This document shows, one piece after another, positions 37,962 to 46,782 of a DNA stretch of 64,000 nucleotides (positions are counted from its first letter, which is position 1; each line of letters opens with the position of its first letter). This DNA is from Gemmatimonadaceae bacterium (lineage in GTDB: Bacteria > Gemmatimonadota > Gemmatimonadetes > Gemmatimonadales > Gemmatimonadaceae). Below the pieces are notes generated by a model, which ran no database searches, was not told the origin of the DNA, and saw only the letters and a program-made list of their open reading frames with translations. The stretch spans positions 1-64,000 of the forward strand of contig DATNEW010000029.1 in NCBI GenBank assembly GCA_035606695.1, read 5' to 3'. The position numbers and the translations under genes were made by a program.

Positions 37962-40442
37962 ATGTCGCTTTCGCATTCGCTCACGTACGCGTGGCGTTCC
38001 CTGCGTCGCGCGCCCGTCTTCGCGGCGGCCGTTGTGTTGACGCTGACCGTCGGCATCGGTGCGGCGACGACGATCTTTACCATCGTGGACGGCGTACTCC
38101 TGCGTCCGCTTCCCTACGGGCAGCCGGATCAGCTGGTCGGTGCATGGCACGACATGCCCGCGCTGTCGTTGAAGCATGCCGAGCAAACGGAAGGCACGTA
38201 CTACACGTACAAGCGCTTTGCGCATTCCATCCAGGACATTGCGGAGTACAGCGGTGGGTCGGCGAGCATCACCGATCCCGACGGCCACGCCGATCCGCAG
38301 CGCATCCAGGTGGTGTGGGCGACGGCCAATCTGTTTCCGCTTCTGCGCGTCGCGCCGCTCGTCGGACGTACGTACACCAACGCGGAGGACGCTCCGAAGG
38401 GCGCGAAAGTCGTCGTGCTCAGTGAAGGACTCTGGCGCACTCGATTCGGCGGGAATCGCGACGCGATAGGTAAACACGTCGTCATCAACGGCAGACCGTA
38501 CGAGATCATTGGCGTCATGCCGTCGCGCTTTCGCTTCCCCGACGCCGGAACGCAGCTGTGGCTGCCGAGTCAGCTCGATCCCAACGACGCATTCCCCGGC
38601 GGCTTCAGGTACGATGCCGTCGCGCGGCTCAAGCCTGGCGTCACGATTCAGGCGGCCGAGCGTGATTTCGCGAGCGTGCTGCCGCGGATGGTCGAGATTT
38701 TCCCGAACGTCGGCCCCGGAATTCCGACGAGCATGCTGCTCGATCAGGCGAGGCCGGTGCCGCGTCTCGTTCCGCTGCGCGAAGACATCGTCGGCGACGT
38801 CGCGCGGACCTTGTGGATCGTCGCGGCGACGGCGGCGCTCGTGCTGCTCGTCACGTGCGCGAACGTGGCGAACCTGCTGCTCGTGCGCGCCGACGGGCGA
38901 CATCGTGAATTGTCGGTTCGTTCCGCGCTCGGCGCAGGCCGTGGTCAGGTGCTCGCGCACTTCTTCACGGAGTCCGCATTCCTCGCCATCGTATCGTCGG
39001 TCCTCGCGCTCGGCGCGGCGACGATCGGCATTCGTCTGCTCGTCAGCGCCGGCCCTGCCGAGCTTCCGCGGTTGAGTGAGATCTCGATCGGCGTTGCGTC
39101 GATTGTGTTCACGATCGTCGTCGCGGCGTTCGTGTCCGTTGCGTGCAGCATCATTCCCGCCGTGCGATTCCTGCGCAGCGACGCGCTCGGCGGTCTGCGC
39201 GAGGGTGGTCGCAGCGGCACGGCCGGCAGCTCGCGCCAGCGCGCGCGCAGCGCATTGGTCGCGGCGCAAATGGCGTTCGCGCTCGTGGTGCTCGCGGCGT
39301 CCGGATTGCTCTTTCGCAGTTTTCAGCGATTGCATGCCGTGAAGCCGGGCTTCAATCCCGACGGCGTCGCGACGCTCTGGCTCTCGCTGCCGGTCGCGCG
39401 GTATTCGAGCGACACGGCGGTAGTGCAGTTCTACATGCAGCTTGCGCGACGCGCCGCCGAGATTCCCGGGGTGCAGGCGGTTGGCGTCACGTCGCGATTG
39501 CCGTTGGTGGAACATGGTCGCGACAACGATCCGTTCTATGTCGAAGGGGACGCGAGCAACAGCAAGGCGATTCCGCCGTTGCAACTCTACACGACGGTCG
39601 ACTCGGGCTATTTCCGCGCGATGGGCCTGCCGCTCCTCGCCGGGCGAACGTTCGCGCGCATCGATGATCCGAATCACGGGAATGACGCAGTCATCAGCCA
39701 GGAGACGGCGAGACAGTTCTTCCACGATTCCACCGGCCGCACGGCGCTCGGAAAACGTTTTCGCACGCTGCCCAGCGGCGCGTGGCACACCGTCGTCGGG
39801 GTGGTCGGCTCGGCGCGCGATACGTCGCTTGCGTCGCCGCCCACGCCGGCGGTCTACCTGCCTGAGTCGATCTCGAGCGACACGATCGTCGGTGGTGTTG
39901 CTCGAAACATGGCGCTCGTCGCTCGCACGAATGGCGACGTCGACGCGGTGAGCCGGGCGATGCAGCGCCTCGCGCGCGATCTCGATCCATCGCTGCCGAC
40001 CTATGAAGTTCGCTCGATGCGCGCGATCATGAATGCGTCGATCGCGCCGCTCTCGTTCACGATGATCGTGCTCGGCGTCGCGGCTGGGGTGACGCTGGTG
40101 CTGGGCGTCGTTGGCCTCTACGGCGTGATTGCCTACATCGTCACGCTGCGCACGCGGGAGATCGGTGTGCGCATCGCACTCGGCGCGCAGCCCGGCGCGG
40201 TGATGGCGATGGTGACCAAGCAGGGCCTTGCCCTAAGCGTGCTAGGGGTCGGCGTCGGGCTCGTGCTGTCGCTCGTCACGGCGCGCTTTCTTCGCGCCCT
40301 CCTCTTCGAGGTGGCGCCGAGCGATCCGTTGACGCTCGGCGGCGCGTCGGTGACGCTGGTGCTGCTGGCGCTGCTCGCGAGCTGGATCCCGGCGCGGCGA
40401 GCAGCGCGGGTGAATCCTACGGAAGCGTTGCGGGCCGACTAG
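37962..40442 (+). CDS. ADOP-type ABC transporter permease without prefix
   Basis: The product is 826 residues. It begins MSLSHSLTYAWRSLRRAPVF and has the duplicated MacB-PCD/FtsX architecture, with RHRELSVRSALGAGRGQVLA midway and REIGVRIALGAQPGAVMAMV near the end, finishing IPARRAARVNPTEALRAD. It is divergent from the small charged protein and the paralogous permease at 34991. The 3' end overlaps the convergent VOC gene by 26 bp. The function of these permeases is usually inferred as macrolide-type export or lipoprotein handling, but no substrate evidence exists here. Confidence 0.92.
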   Translation: MSLSHSLTYAWRSLRRAPVFAAAVVLTLTVGIGAATTIFTIVDGVLLRPLPYGQPDQLVGAWHDMPALSLKHAEQTEGTYYTYKRFAHSIQDIAEYSGGSASITDPDGHADPQRIQVVWATANLFPLLRVAPLVGRTYTNAEDAPKGAKVVVLSEGLWRTRFGGNRDAIGKHVVINGRPYEIIGVMPSRFRFPDAGTQLWLPSQLDPNDAFPGGFRYDAVARLKPGVTIQAAERDFASVLPRMVEIFPNVGPGIPTSMLLDQARPVPRLVPLREDIVGDVARTLWIVAATAALVLLVTCANVANLLLVRADGRHRELSVRSALGAGRGQVLAHFFTESAFLAIVSSVLALGAATIGIRLLVSAGPAELPRLSEISIGVASIVFTIVVAAFVSVACSIIPAVRFLRSDALGGLREGGRSGTAGSSRQRARSALVAAQMAFALVVLAASGLLFRSFQRLHAVKPGFNPDGVATLWLSLPVARYSSDTAVVQFYMQLARRAAEIPGVQAVGVTSRLPLVEHGRDNDPFYVEGDASNSKAIPPLQLYTTVDSGYFRAMGLPLLAGRTFARIDDPNHGNDAVISQETARQFFHDSTGRTALGKRFRTLPSGAWHTVVGVVGSARDTSLASPPTPAVYLPESISSDTIVGGVARNMALVARTNGDVDAVSRAMQRLARDLDPSLPTYEVRSMRAIMNASIAPLSFTMIVLGVAAGVTLVLGVVGLYGVIAYIVTLRTREIGVRIALGAQPGAVMAMVTKQGLALSVLGVGVGLVLSLVTARFLRALLFEVAPSDPLTLGGASVTLVLLALLASWIPARRAARVNPTEALRAD

Positions 40443-41241
40443 CGGAATCCATCGCCGGTGTCGCGGGGACCGCCGCCTTGAAGTGAATACCGAAGCCCGC
40501 GCCTTGCGGGTCGATGACGACGGCGACGCGATCGCCGCCGGGTACATCCATCGGCGGAAGGATGACGGTGCCGCCGGCTTTGCCGGCGCGCTCGGCGGCG
40601 GCGTCGGCGCTGTCGGGCACGCGCGCGTAATGCAGCCAATGGTGCGGCGCGCCTGGCGTGGCGTTCATCATGCCGCCGTAAATGAATCGGCCGCGGCCGT
40701 ACATCTGATAAACGCCCATGGGGCCCATGTCGAACTCGCCCGTCTTTTCCCAGCCGAACAGCGCGTTGTAGAACGCGAACGCCGCGGCCGCATCGGTCGT
40801 CGAGAGCTCGTGCCACGAGAACTCGAATGCCTGCGGATCGCCTTCGGGCGAGAGCGGATTTTCACTGGTGACGATGGCGAAGGCGATGCCTTGCGGGTCG
40901 CGCATCATCGCGAAGCGGCCGACGCCTTGAACGCTTTGCGCCGGGCCAAGCATGCTGGCGCCGAGCTTGGTGGCTTGCTCGATGGTGGCGTCGACGTCGC
41001 TCACTTCGACGTAGGCGGACCAGCTTGGAGGCGCACCCATCGCGGCGGCTTCGGGTGGAATCTTCATCAAGCCGGCCACGGGAATGTCGCCGTTGGAGAA
41101 GAGGGTGTAGTCCATTGCGCCGTCGCCCCAATCCTTGGTCGTCCAGCCAACGACCTCGGAGTAGAACTTCTTGGCCGCGTCGGTGTTGCTGGTCATCAAT
41201 TCGTTCCAGCTGAACCGGCCGTGGTCGCCCTGATTGGCCAT
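40417..41241 (-). CDS. VOC (glyoxalase-like) protein with two domains
   Basis: The product is 274 residues from ATG 41241. Two tandem VOC modules are visible: residues ~8-125 (GRFSWNELMTSNTDAAKKFY, SEVVGW) and ~135-255 (FEFSWHELSTTDAAAAFAFY, NALFGWEK). Each has a VxDVDAT- or PDSADAA-type second half and a closing DPQGIAFAI or DPQGAGFGI strand. Such two-domain proteins are commonly annotated as glyoxalase/bleomycin-resistance-like. Metal ligands were not assigned confidently and the substrate is unknown. Confidence 0.9.
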   Translation of the reverse strand: MANQGDHGRFSWNELMTSNTDAAKKFYSEVVGWTTKDWGDGAMDYTLFSNGDIPVAGLMKIPPEAAAMGAPPSWSAYVEVSDVDATIEQATKLGASMLGPAQSVQGVGRFAMMRDPQGIAFAIVTSENPLSPEGDPQAFEFSWHELSTTDAAAAFAFYNALFGWEKTGEFDMGPMGVYQMYGRGRFIYGGMMNATPGAPHHWLHYARVPDSADAAAERAGKAGGTVILPPMDVPGGDRVAVVIDPQGAGFGIHFKAAVPATPAMDSASRPATLP

Positions 41242-41404
41242 GGTGTACTCCGTTGGAAAAGGGTTGTCGCTAGGAGCAGGGGGCCTACACGATAGCCACT
41301 CCCGGATCAGGGGCAAGTCGGGAAATTGTGAAGATTGCGTAACGCGGTGCTTGGGCCGCCTAGTATCGCGCGGTCACGATGCATTCATGACCGTTCGCGA
41401 CCGT

Positions 41405-42586
41405 TCACGGCGCGTTCCGCAGCAGGTCGAGCGCCTGGAGCTCCATGCGGCGATGCGCGCTGTTCGCGGGCGACGCGTTGTTCGTTGTGTTGAAGACGGC
41501 GATCACGGCGGCTTTCGTGAGGGGATTGAAATAATAGAACGATCGAAAGCCGGCCTGGCTTCCCGTGTGGCCGAGGAGTCGTGTTCCGTTGTGGTCGATG
41601 ACGAAGAACGACAGGCCCATCCATTGTGTGGGCGCGGCCTCGTAGCCTTGAGACATAGGTTTTCCGGGCTGCCACATCTCGTTCAGGCTCGAGGGCTGGA
41701 GCACGATCGCGTAGCGGTCGTGCGACATGCCCGGGATCACCGCGCCGGTGAGAAACGCCGTGTACTTCGCGAGATCGCCGACTGGCGCGTTCCAGGCGCC
41801 GTTCGGTGACGTGATGCCGGGATCGAAGTCCGCGCCATTGTCGACGAGGCGAGTCGCTCCAGTCGTATCGCGCACGTAGTTGTAGTTGTGCGAGCGATGC
41901 GCCGCGAGATAATACGGCGTCGAGCGGAAGTAGCTTCGCCGGAGCTCGAGCGGCGCGAAGATGTTTTTGTGAACGTAATCTTCCCATGGATCGCCGGTGA
42001 TCTGCTCGATCACGCGCGCGAGATAGATGAAGCCGGGATTCGAGTATCCATATCGCGAGCCGGGGCGAAACTCGAGCCGCTGATACGGCATCATCGCGAC
42101 GAGCTGGTTCCACGTCGTCGGCTCGAACGGCTCCCAGGGCCGGCCCTGGCTGTACGGCCACGTCGGATTCTGGAAACCGGCGGTGTGCGACAGCACCATG
42201 CGCAGCGTGATGCTGTCCATCATGCTATACGGATCATGCATTGAATGCATCTCGGGCACCCACTTCACGAGCTTGTCGTCGAGCGACAGCTTGCCGCGGT
42301 CGCGCAGCTGCATGATGGAGATCGCCGTCAGCGATTTCGTGATCGATCCCCAGTGAAAGATCGTCTCCGAGTCGACGGGCACGTTCGCCGCGCGATCCGC
42401 CGAGCCCGTGTCGTAGCGGCCGAGCACCGTGCCGTCGCGCATGTAGATGACGCTCGCGCCGACGACATGATCGCTGTCGACGTAGGTCTGAAACGTCCGC
42501 GTGAACTCCGGCCACGCCGCCGGGACTTGTGCCGGGCCGGCTGCCGCGAGAAAGAGGAGGGCAGCACCGGGAAGGATGGGTTTCAT
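41405..42586 (-). CDS. Exported serine hydrolase of the beta-lactamase (class C-like) family
   Basis: The product is 393 residues from ATG 42586, with a signal peptide (about 1-20). Catalytic motifs are S81-I-T-K84 in HWGSITKSLTA, Y181-S-N183 in YGYSNPGF and a late HTG in LLGHTGSQAGF. These define the serine beta-lactamase/esterase/D-alanyl-D-alanine peptidase superfamily. A periplasmic esterase or peptidase is likely; beta-lactamase activity is not implied. It diverges from the small ABM-like gene at 42676. Confidence 0.92.
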   Translation of the reverse strand: MKPILPGAALLFLAAAGPAQVPAAWPEFTRTFQTYVDSDHVVGASVIYMRDGTVLGRYDTGSADRAANVPVDSETIFHWGSITKSLTAISIMQLRDRGKLSLDDKLVKWVPEMHSMHDPYSMMDSITLRMVLSHTAGFQNPTWPYSQGRPWEPFEPTTWNQLVAMMPYQRLEFRPGSRYGYSNPGFIYLARVIEQITGDPWEDYVHKNIFAPLELRRSYFRSTPYYLAAHRSHNYNYVRDTTGATRLVDNGADFDPGITSPNGAWNAPVGDLAKYTAFLTGAVIPGMSHDRYAIVLQPSSLNEMWQPGKPMSQGYEAAPTQWMGLSFFVIDHNGTRLLGHTGSQAGFRSFYYFNPLTKAAVIAVFNTTNNASPANSAHRRMELQALDLLRNAP

Positions 42587-42675
42587 CCCGCTAGTCTGCA
42601 CCTCGCCGTCCGCGCCCGCAACGTTCATTATTCGGGTGGTGCCGTTCACGTCATCTCGGATCGAGGAGCCGTCCC

Positions 42676-42999
42676 ATGTACGTCATTCGCGAAGTCATGT
42701 ACTGCAAGCCGGGCAAGGTGCGCGCGCTGGTCGAGAAGTTTCACGCCATGAACGCGGTGTCGAAGCGGAGCGGCATGCCGGTCATGCGCGTGCTGACCGA
42801 CTTCGCCGCGGAACGCTACTGGACGGCCGTCGCGGAGATGGAAGTGGAAAGCGTCGAGGCATTCGAGAAGATGATGTCGGGCCAGTCGGGGCAAGGCAGC
42901 GAAGAAGACATGAAGGAGATGGAAACGATCATGCAGGGTTATCACGATCTCGTGGAATACGGCAAGCGCGAGATCTACAAAATCGAGTCGCCGAAGTAG
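42676..42999 (+). CDS. Small dimeric alpha/beta-barrel-like protein
   Basis: The 107-residue product starts MYVIREVMYCKPGKVRALVE and includes RVLTDFAAERYWTAVAEMEV and ESVEAFEKMM, consistent with the NIPSNAP/ABM ferredoxin-like fold that dimerises into a barrel. There are no catalytic residues that allow a function call. A Met/Glu-rich C-terminal helix follows. The next gene starts 7 bp downstream, so both may be cotranscribed. Confidence 0.75.
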   Translation: MYVIREVMYCKPGKVRALVEKFHAMNAVSKRSGMPVMRVLTDFAAERYWTAVAEMEVESVEAFEKMMSGQSGQGSEEDMKEMETIMQGYHDLVEYGKREIYKIESPK

Positions 43000-43006
43000 G
43001 CACGCG

Positions 43007-43555
43007 ATGTCTGCCGGCCGCCCGTGGTATCGGGAACCTGAAACGTTCATTGCGATCGCCGCGCTCGTCGTGAGTCTGACCGCGGTCGTGGTCGGCGTGT
43101 ACGAAGCGTGGCTGCAGCGCGCGCACGATCGCGCGGAGGTGTGGCCGCATCTGGAGATCCAGACGTGGGTCGGCGATAGTGGCGCGAAGCTGGACCTCGA
43201 CAACACCGGTCTCGGCCCTGCCGTCGTGCACTACGTCAGCGTGACGGTGGACGGCAAGCCGCAACGCAATTGGGATGTTGCGCTGGCGACGCTCTTTGGA
43301 CACACGCCGCCGCCGCACAGCAACGCCACGGTGTATCAGCATGCGCTACGTCCTGGAGATCACACCGAGATGGTCGGATTCGGGGCGGCCTACGTGCCGA
43401 AGAATTTTTTTGAATGGGCGGGGCGGGTGACAGTCACGGTGTGTTACTCCTCGGTCTTCGAGGAGTACTGGATGCTCACCGACACGCTCGGGAAGTCGAA
43501 CAAGTGGGAGACGGTGAAGAAGTGTCCCGAGCAGGGGAAGGGAACAGATCTGTAG
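43007..43555 (+). CDS. Unknown single-pass membrane protein
   Basis: The 182-residue product has one N-terminal membrane segment (about 14-34, IAIAALVVSLTAVVVGVYEA). The rest is a beta-rich soluble domain containing LEIQTWVGDSGAKLDLDNTG and an Ig-like pattern GPAVVHYVSVTVDG. The family was not recognised. It follows the ABM-like gene by 7 bp. AGATCT sits at its very 3' end, the first of several copies in the downstream gap. Confidence 0.7.
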   Translation: MSAGRPWYREPETFIAIAALVVSLTAVVVGVYEAWLQRAHDRAEVWPHLEIQTWVGDSGAKLDLDNTGLGPAVVHYVSVTVDGKPQRNWDVALATLFGHTPPPHSNATVYQHALRPGDHTEMVGFGAAYVPKNFFEWAGRVTVTVCYSSVFEEYWMLTDTLGKSNKWETVKKCPEQGKGTDL

Positions 43556-43622
43556 GCGGGACAAGATCTGTGCGTCGCTGCGCGGAGGACGTCACTACTC
43601 GCGAACAAAAACGTACAACGAC

Positions 43623-43667
43623 AACAACGGACCAGATCTGGTCAGATCTGTTCGTTGTTATTTCTTT
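43623..43667. terminator. Terminator between convergent genes
   Basis: AACAACGGACCAGATC and GATCTGTTCGTTGTT pair with minor mismatches around TGGTCA and are followed by ATTTCTTT. It lies between the plus-strand gene ending at 43555 and the polymerase gene ending at 43706. The region 43545-43705 carries AGATCT five times. Confidence 0.6.
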
Positions 43668-43705
43668 GTTCTGCGCCCGTGGCCGGCCGCGGTCTGAGGG
43701 ATAGA

Positions 43706-46108
43706 TCAGATCTGAACCGGCGCCCCCACCAATATCGGCCGAATCCCCTCTATCGCCGGCGCAAACAACGCCAGCTGATCCGGATCCGGAAACACCGCCG
43801 CATACTCCGACACCGTGAACGCCCGCACCATCCTTGCCGCGAACGTATCTCGCAGCTGCCGCACGTACCACTCGGCATCATAGTCGCGGGGATCGTCCCG
43901 CAATGGACGATCGGGATCCTCTCGTTCTTCCACCACGCGGCCGCCACCACCGCGCGTTCGATACACGCGCACCCGCTCGCCCACGCGCCAGTGCGTGCGG
44001 CCGCTCGAGAGCATCGCCTCGTACGACAACTCCTTCCGCGATTCCCGCGTGGCCGCGTACTCCTCCGGCGATTTCGTCAGTCGCACGCGTGAGGAAACGT
44101 CGTACGTGGAGTACTCCCGGCCGCGCAGGCGATCGATCGTGCGCAGGTACACCTCGCGAACGCCGGAGACGTCGTCGACCAGCAGCCGGCCAATCGCGAT
44201 CTGCAGAAACTCCGCCGCAAACGGCTCCATGCGACTCGACCGAAACGCCACGCCCGTCAGATTCAGATCGCCGTCATAGCCAAGCAGCGCGTAGTTCTTC
44301 GGCTCGTGCGACAACATCGCGGCGTAACGTCCCTCGAACTCGAGCTGCACCAGGTTCGGCAGCAAGGCGGCGACCTCCGAGACGGTGCGCCGCTCATCAT
44401 CCTCGCTCCAGGTCGCGGGCACGGCGAAATACACGCCGTCCGTATCCGCCTCGAGCAGCGTCACACCGCGCTCCGACAACGCGCGGCACATGAGCGCCAG
44501 CGTCTCACGCCCATGACGTGTGATCTCGTTAGCCGCGTTGACATCGGCGAGTCGCGTGAGTGTCGTCGCGCCGAGATAACCGTAGGCCGAGTTGACCACG
44601 ATCTTCATCGCCGAGGACATCGCCTCTTGGCTATGCCGCGTCGCGGAGCCTGGCGGCGCCGCGCGCGCAGCCGCCTTCGCGGTGAGACGGGTTTCGACGA
44701 GTCGGTCCACCAGCGCCAACAGCACGCCGAGATGATCGCGCTTGGGACCTATACGATACGCACGCATGAGCGACGGATAGAGGCTCGCGACGTCCGCCTT
44801 CACCACGCGATGCGCGACGCCCGTCGCGAACAGATACAATGCCGCGCCCGTGTGCTCGGTGCCGTCGCTCTCGTGATGCGCCGGCAACGCCGTATCCTCG
44901 CGCAGATACGCGCGCACGATGAGCGGATCGATCACGCCGGTGGCTGGTCCAGCGTCGGCCAGCCGCTCGTACCGACGGGGCACCATCCTCGCGAGCGCGA
45001 ATGCCGGGCCGCCAAGCAGCCGTGAGAGTTGCGCGACTTCTTCCACGTCCGCGATGGCGTATCGCCGCACACGCGCGGGATCCGTCTTATAAGTATTGTA
45101 AATCTCGGCGCCCGGGATCAGCTCGCGCTCGGGCCCGGAGATACCGAAGTGGCGCGCGAGCGCTTTCAATCCGTACCCGGGCAGCTCGCGGACGCCGTGA
45201 TCGTAACGGCGAACGGCGTCCATGGTGTCGATGAGCTCTCGCCCCGGCGCGACGAACCGAATCTGCCGGTCGTCGTCACGGCCGCTCGGGGCCCCACGCC
45301 GTGCGCCGCGCTGCTTGAGTCCCGGCGTCTCGATGCGGCCGAGGGTCAGCGGAACGCGTAATCGCCGCGCGCGCTGCTCCAGGAACGGCAGGTCGAAGCC
45401 GTGCAGATTGTGATTCTCGATGACGTCTGGGTCGGACTCGCGAATTCGGTCCATGAGGCGCCGGATCAGCGCGGCCTCGCCCGCATCGTCGTGCGACGAA
45501 CACTCGAGCGTTTCGGTCTGGCCGTTCGGGTAGCGGATCGAGACCATGAACATCCGGTCGTGCGACGAGTCGAGCCCGGTCGTTTCGAGGTCGAATTGCA
45601 GCCGGCGCAGGTCGTCGAATGATAGATCTCTAAAATACGTGCGGCCGCTGGCGACGAGATATTGTTCATCGAGCGGCAGCGCCAGGACCTGATCCGCCTC
45701 GTGGAGCTCGCGAATGTGGCCGACGTGACGCCCCAACCGCCGCGACGCACCGGCGCAGACCGCCGACGTCAGTGTGGAATAATGCTGGGCGGAAACGAGG
45801 TAGCGCAGCTCGCCAGGCCCGCTGAGCTCGCGCCAGGTGACGAACGCGTCGTCGTCGCCGGGCCGGCCAAGACGCGGGCCGAGATGGCGAATGTCGTCGG
45901 GAAAGCGCAGCAGCAGCCACGGCCGAAACGGCAGCTCGTCGCAGACCAACGCCCCGGAATCAGGAAGCCGGCGCCACACCCGCGCGGTCCCGTCTTCCTC
46001 GGCCCACACCGAGACGATGCCCGGTGTGGGATCCCAGCCCCACAACCACTCATCCTGCTTTCGGTCATCGATGTGCCGCGCTGGCGCGGGCGCGAGGGAC
46101 TCCTCCAT
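43706..46108 (-). CDS. Family B DNA polymerase with 3'-5' exonuclease domain
   Basis: The 800-residue product has Exo I D173-x-E175 (QFDLETTGLD), Exo II N234...D239 (ENHNLHGFDL) and Exo III Y350-x3-D354 (YAIADVEE). The polymerase motifs are A (D439 in VKADVASLYPSLMRAYRIG), B (K502 in KIVVNSAYGYLG) and C (D555-T-D557 in LLEADTDGVYF). Motif C is DTDG rather than the more common DTDS. All key acidic residues are present, so it should be active. It resembles bacterial PolB-like stand-alone enzymes thought to act in repair. A hypothetical lipoprotein gene precedes it by 16 bp. Confidence 0.93.
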   Translation of the reverse strand: MEESLAPAPARHIDDRKQDEWLWGWDPTPGIVSVWAEEDGTARVWRRLPDSGALVCDELPFRPWLLLRFPDDIRHLGPRLGRPGDDDAFVTWRELSGPGELRYLVSAQHYSTLTSAVCAGASRRLGRHVGHIRELHEADQVLALPLDEQYLVASGRTYFRDLSFDDLRRLQFDLETTGLDSSHDRMFMVSIRYPNGQTETLECSSHDDAGEAALIRRLMDRIRESDPDVIENHNLHGFDLPFLEQRARRLRVPLTLGRIETPGLKQRGARRGAPSGRDDDRQIRFVAPGRELIDTMDAVRRYDHGVRELPGYGLKALARHFGISGPERELIPGAEIYNTYKTDPARVRRYAIADVEEVAQLSRLLGGPAFALARMVPRRYERLADAGPATGVIDPLIVRAYLREDTALPAHHESDGTEHTGAALYLFATGVAHRVVKADVASLYPSLMRAYRIGPKRDHLGVLLALVDRLVETRLTAKAAARAAPPGSATRHSQEAMSSAMKIVVNSAYGYLGATTLTRLADVNAANEITRHGRETLALMCRALSERGVTLLEADTDGVYFAVPATWSEDDERRTVSEVAALLPNLVQLEFEGRYAAMLSHEPKNYALLGYDGDLNLTGVAFRSSRMEPFAAEFLQIAIGRLLVDDVSGVREVYLRTIDRLRGREYSTYDVSSRVRLTKSPEEYAATRESRKELSYEAMLSSGRTHWRVGERVRVYRTRGGGGRVVEEREDPDRPLRDDPRDYDAEWYVRQLRDTFAARMVRAFTVSEYAAVFPDPDQLALFAPAIEGIRPILVGAPVQI

Positions 46109-46124
46109 CCCCTCAGTGTAATCG

Positions 46125-46691
46125 CTACTCCGCCGGCTCCGAAGGCGAGTGATACACCTTGCTCGCGCTCGCCGGACACTGCACGTCGGGATTGAAGTCG
46201 GCGAACAGCCCGTCGCGATTCGGCCTCCACGCCCACACGTGCATATACCAGTACTTGAAATTGTCCTCGTGCTTCATGCGCTGGCCGAGCACTTCGGGCG
46301 GTGTGGAGTCGCGGCTCCAGAAGCGATATGGAACGATGAACTCCACGCCATTCAAGCGATACACGCCATTCGGCAATCGCTCGTAGAGCAACATCTCGGG
46401 ATGCTCGACGTCCACGACGCCGTCCGCGAGATCGCGGTTCAAGTGGTGATAGCCCATCGCGCCGTGGTGCTCGTGAATGATGCAGTCCGTGACGGTGCGC
46501 GGGTATCCGGCGGCGACCGCCGAATCGAGATCGCGGAATGGGCGCGTGGCATCGCGTAATCGCGCGAGATCGCGATCGGCAGGCGATGCACTGGCGAGCA
46601 TGGGTGCCGGTTGCATCGCGCGACCGCACGCCACCATGACGAACAGCGTGGCGGCGAATGCAATGACGGCAAGCAAGAATGGTCTTCGCAA
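46125..46691 (-). CDS. Putative lipoprotein of unknown function
   Basis: The product is 188 residues if TTG 46691 is used; this has GAGG six bases upstream and begins a clean signal sequence ending FVMVAC (lipobox Cys). A GTG at 46802 would add 37 non-signal-like residues overlapping the previous gene. The mature part contains CIIHEHHGAMGYHHLNRDLA, a histidine-rich motif seen in uncharacterised proteins, and MHVWAWRPNRDGLFADFNPD. Histidines could bind metal, which is speculation. It is upstream of the DNA polymerase on the same strand. Confidence 0.65.
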   Translation of the reverse strand: MRRPFLLAVIAFAATLFVMVACGRAMQPAPMLASASPADRDLARLRDATRPFRDLDSAVAAGYPRTVTDCIIHEHHGAMGYHHLNRDLADGVVDVEHPEMLLYERLPNGVYRLNGVEFIVPYRFWSRDSTPPEVLGQRMKHEDNFKYWYMHVWAWRPNRDGLFADFNPDVQCPASASKVYHSPSEPAE

Positions 46692-46782
46692 ACGATACCT
46701 CGACCCGGAGAGCGGTGAACCTCGAGGTGTCACGCTCGCGCGGGCCGAGGCGACCGTCAACGACGGTGGGACGAACCGTTCT

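Noticed and set aside
37563-39788. 741-codon minus-strand frame
   Set aside because: It covers the start of an ADOP permease and a small gene in other frames, with no recognisable domain.
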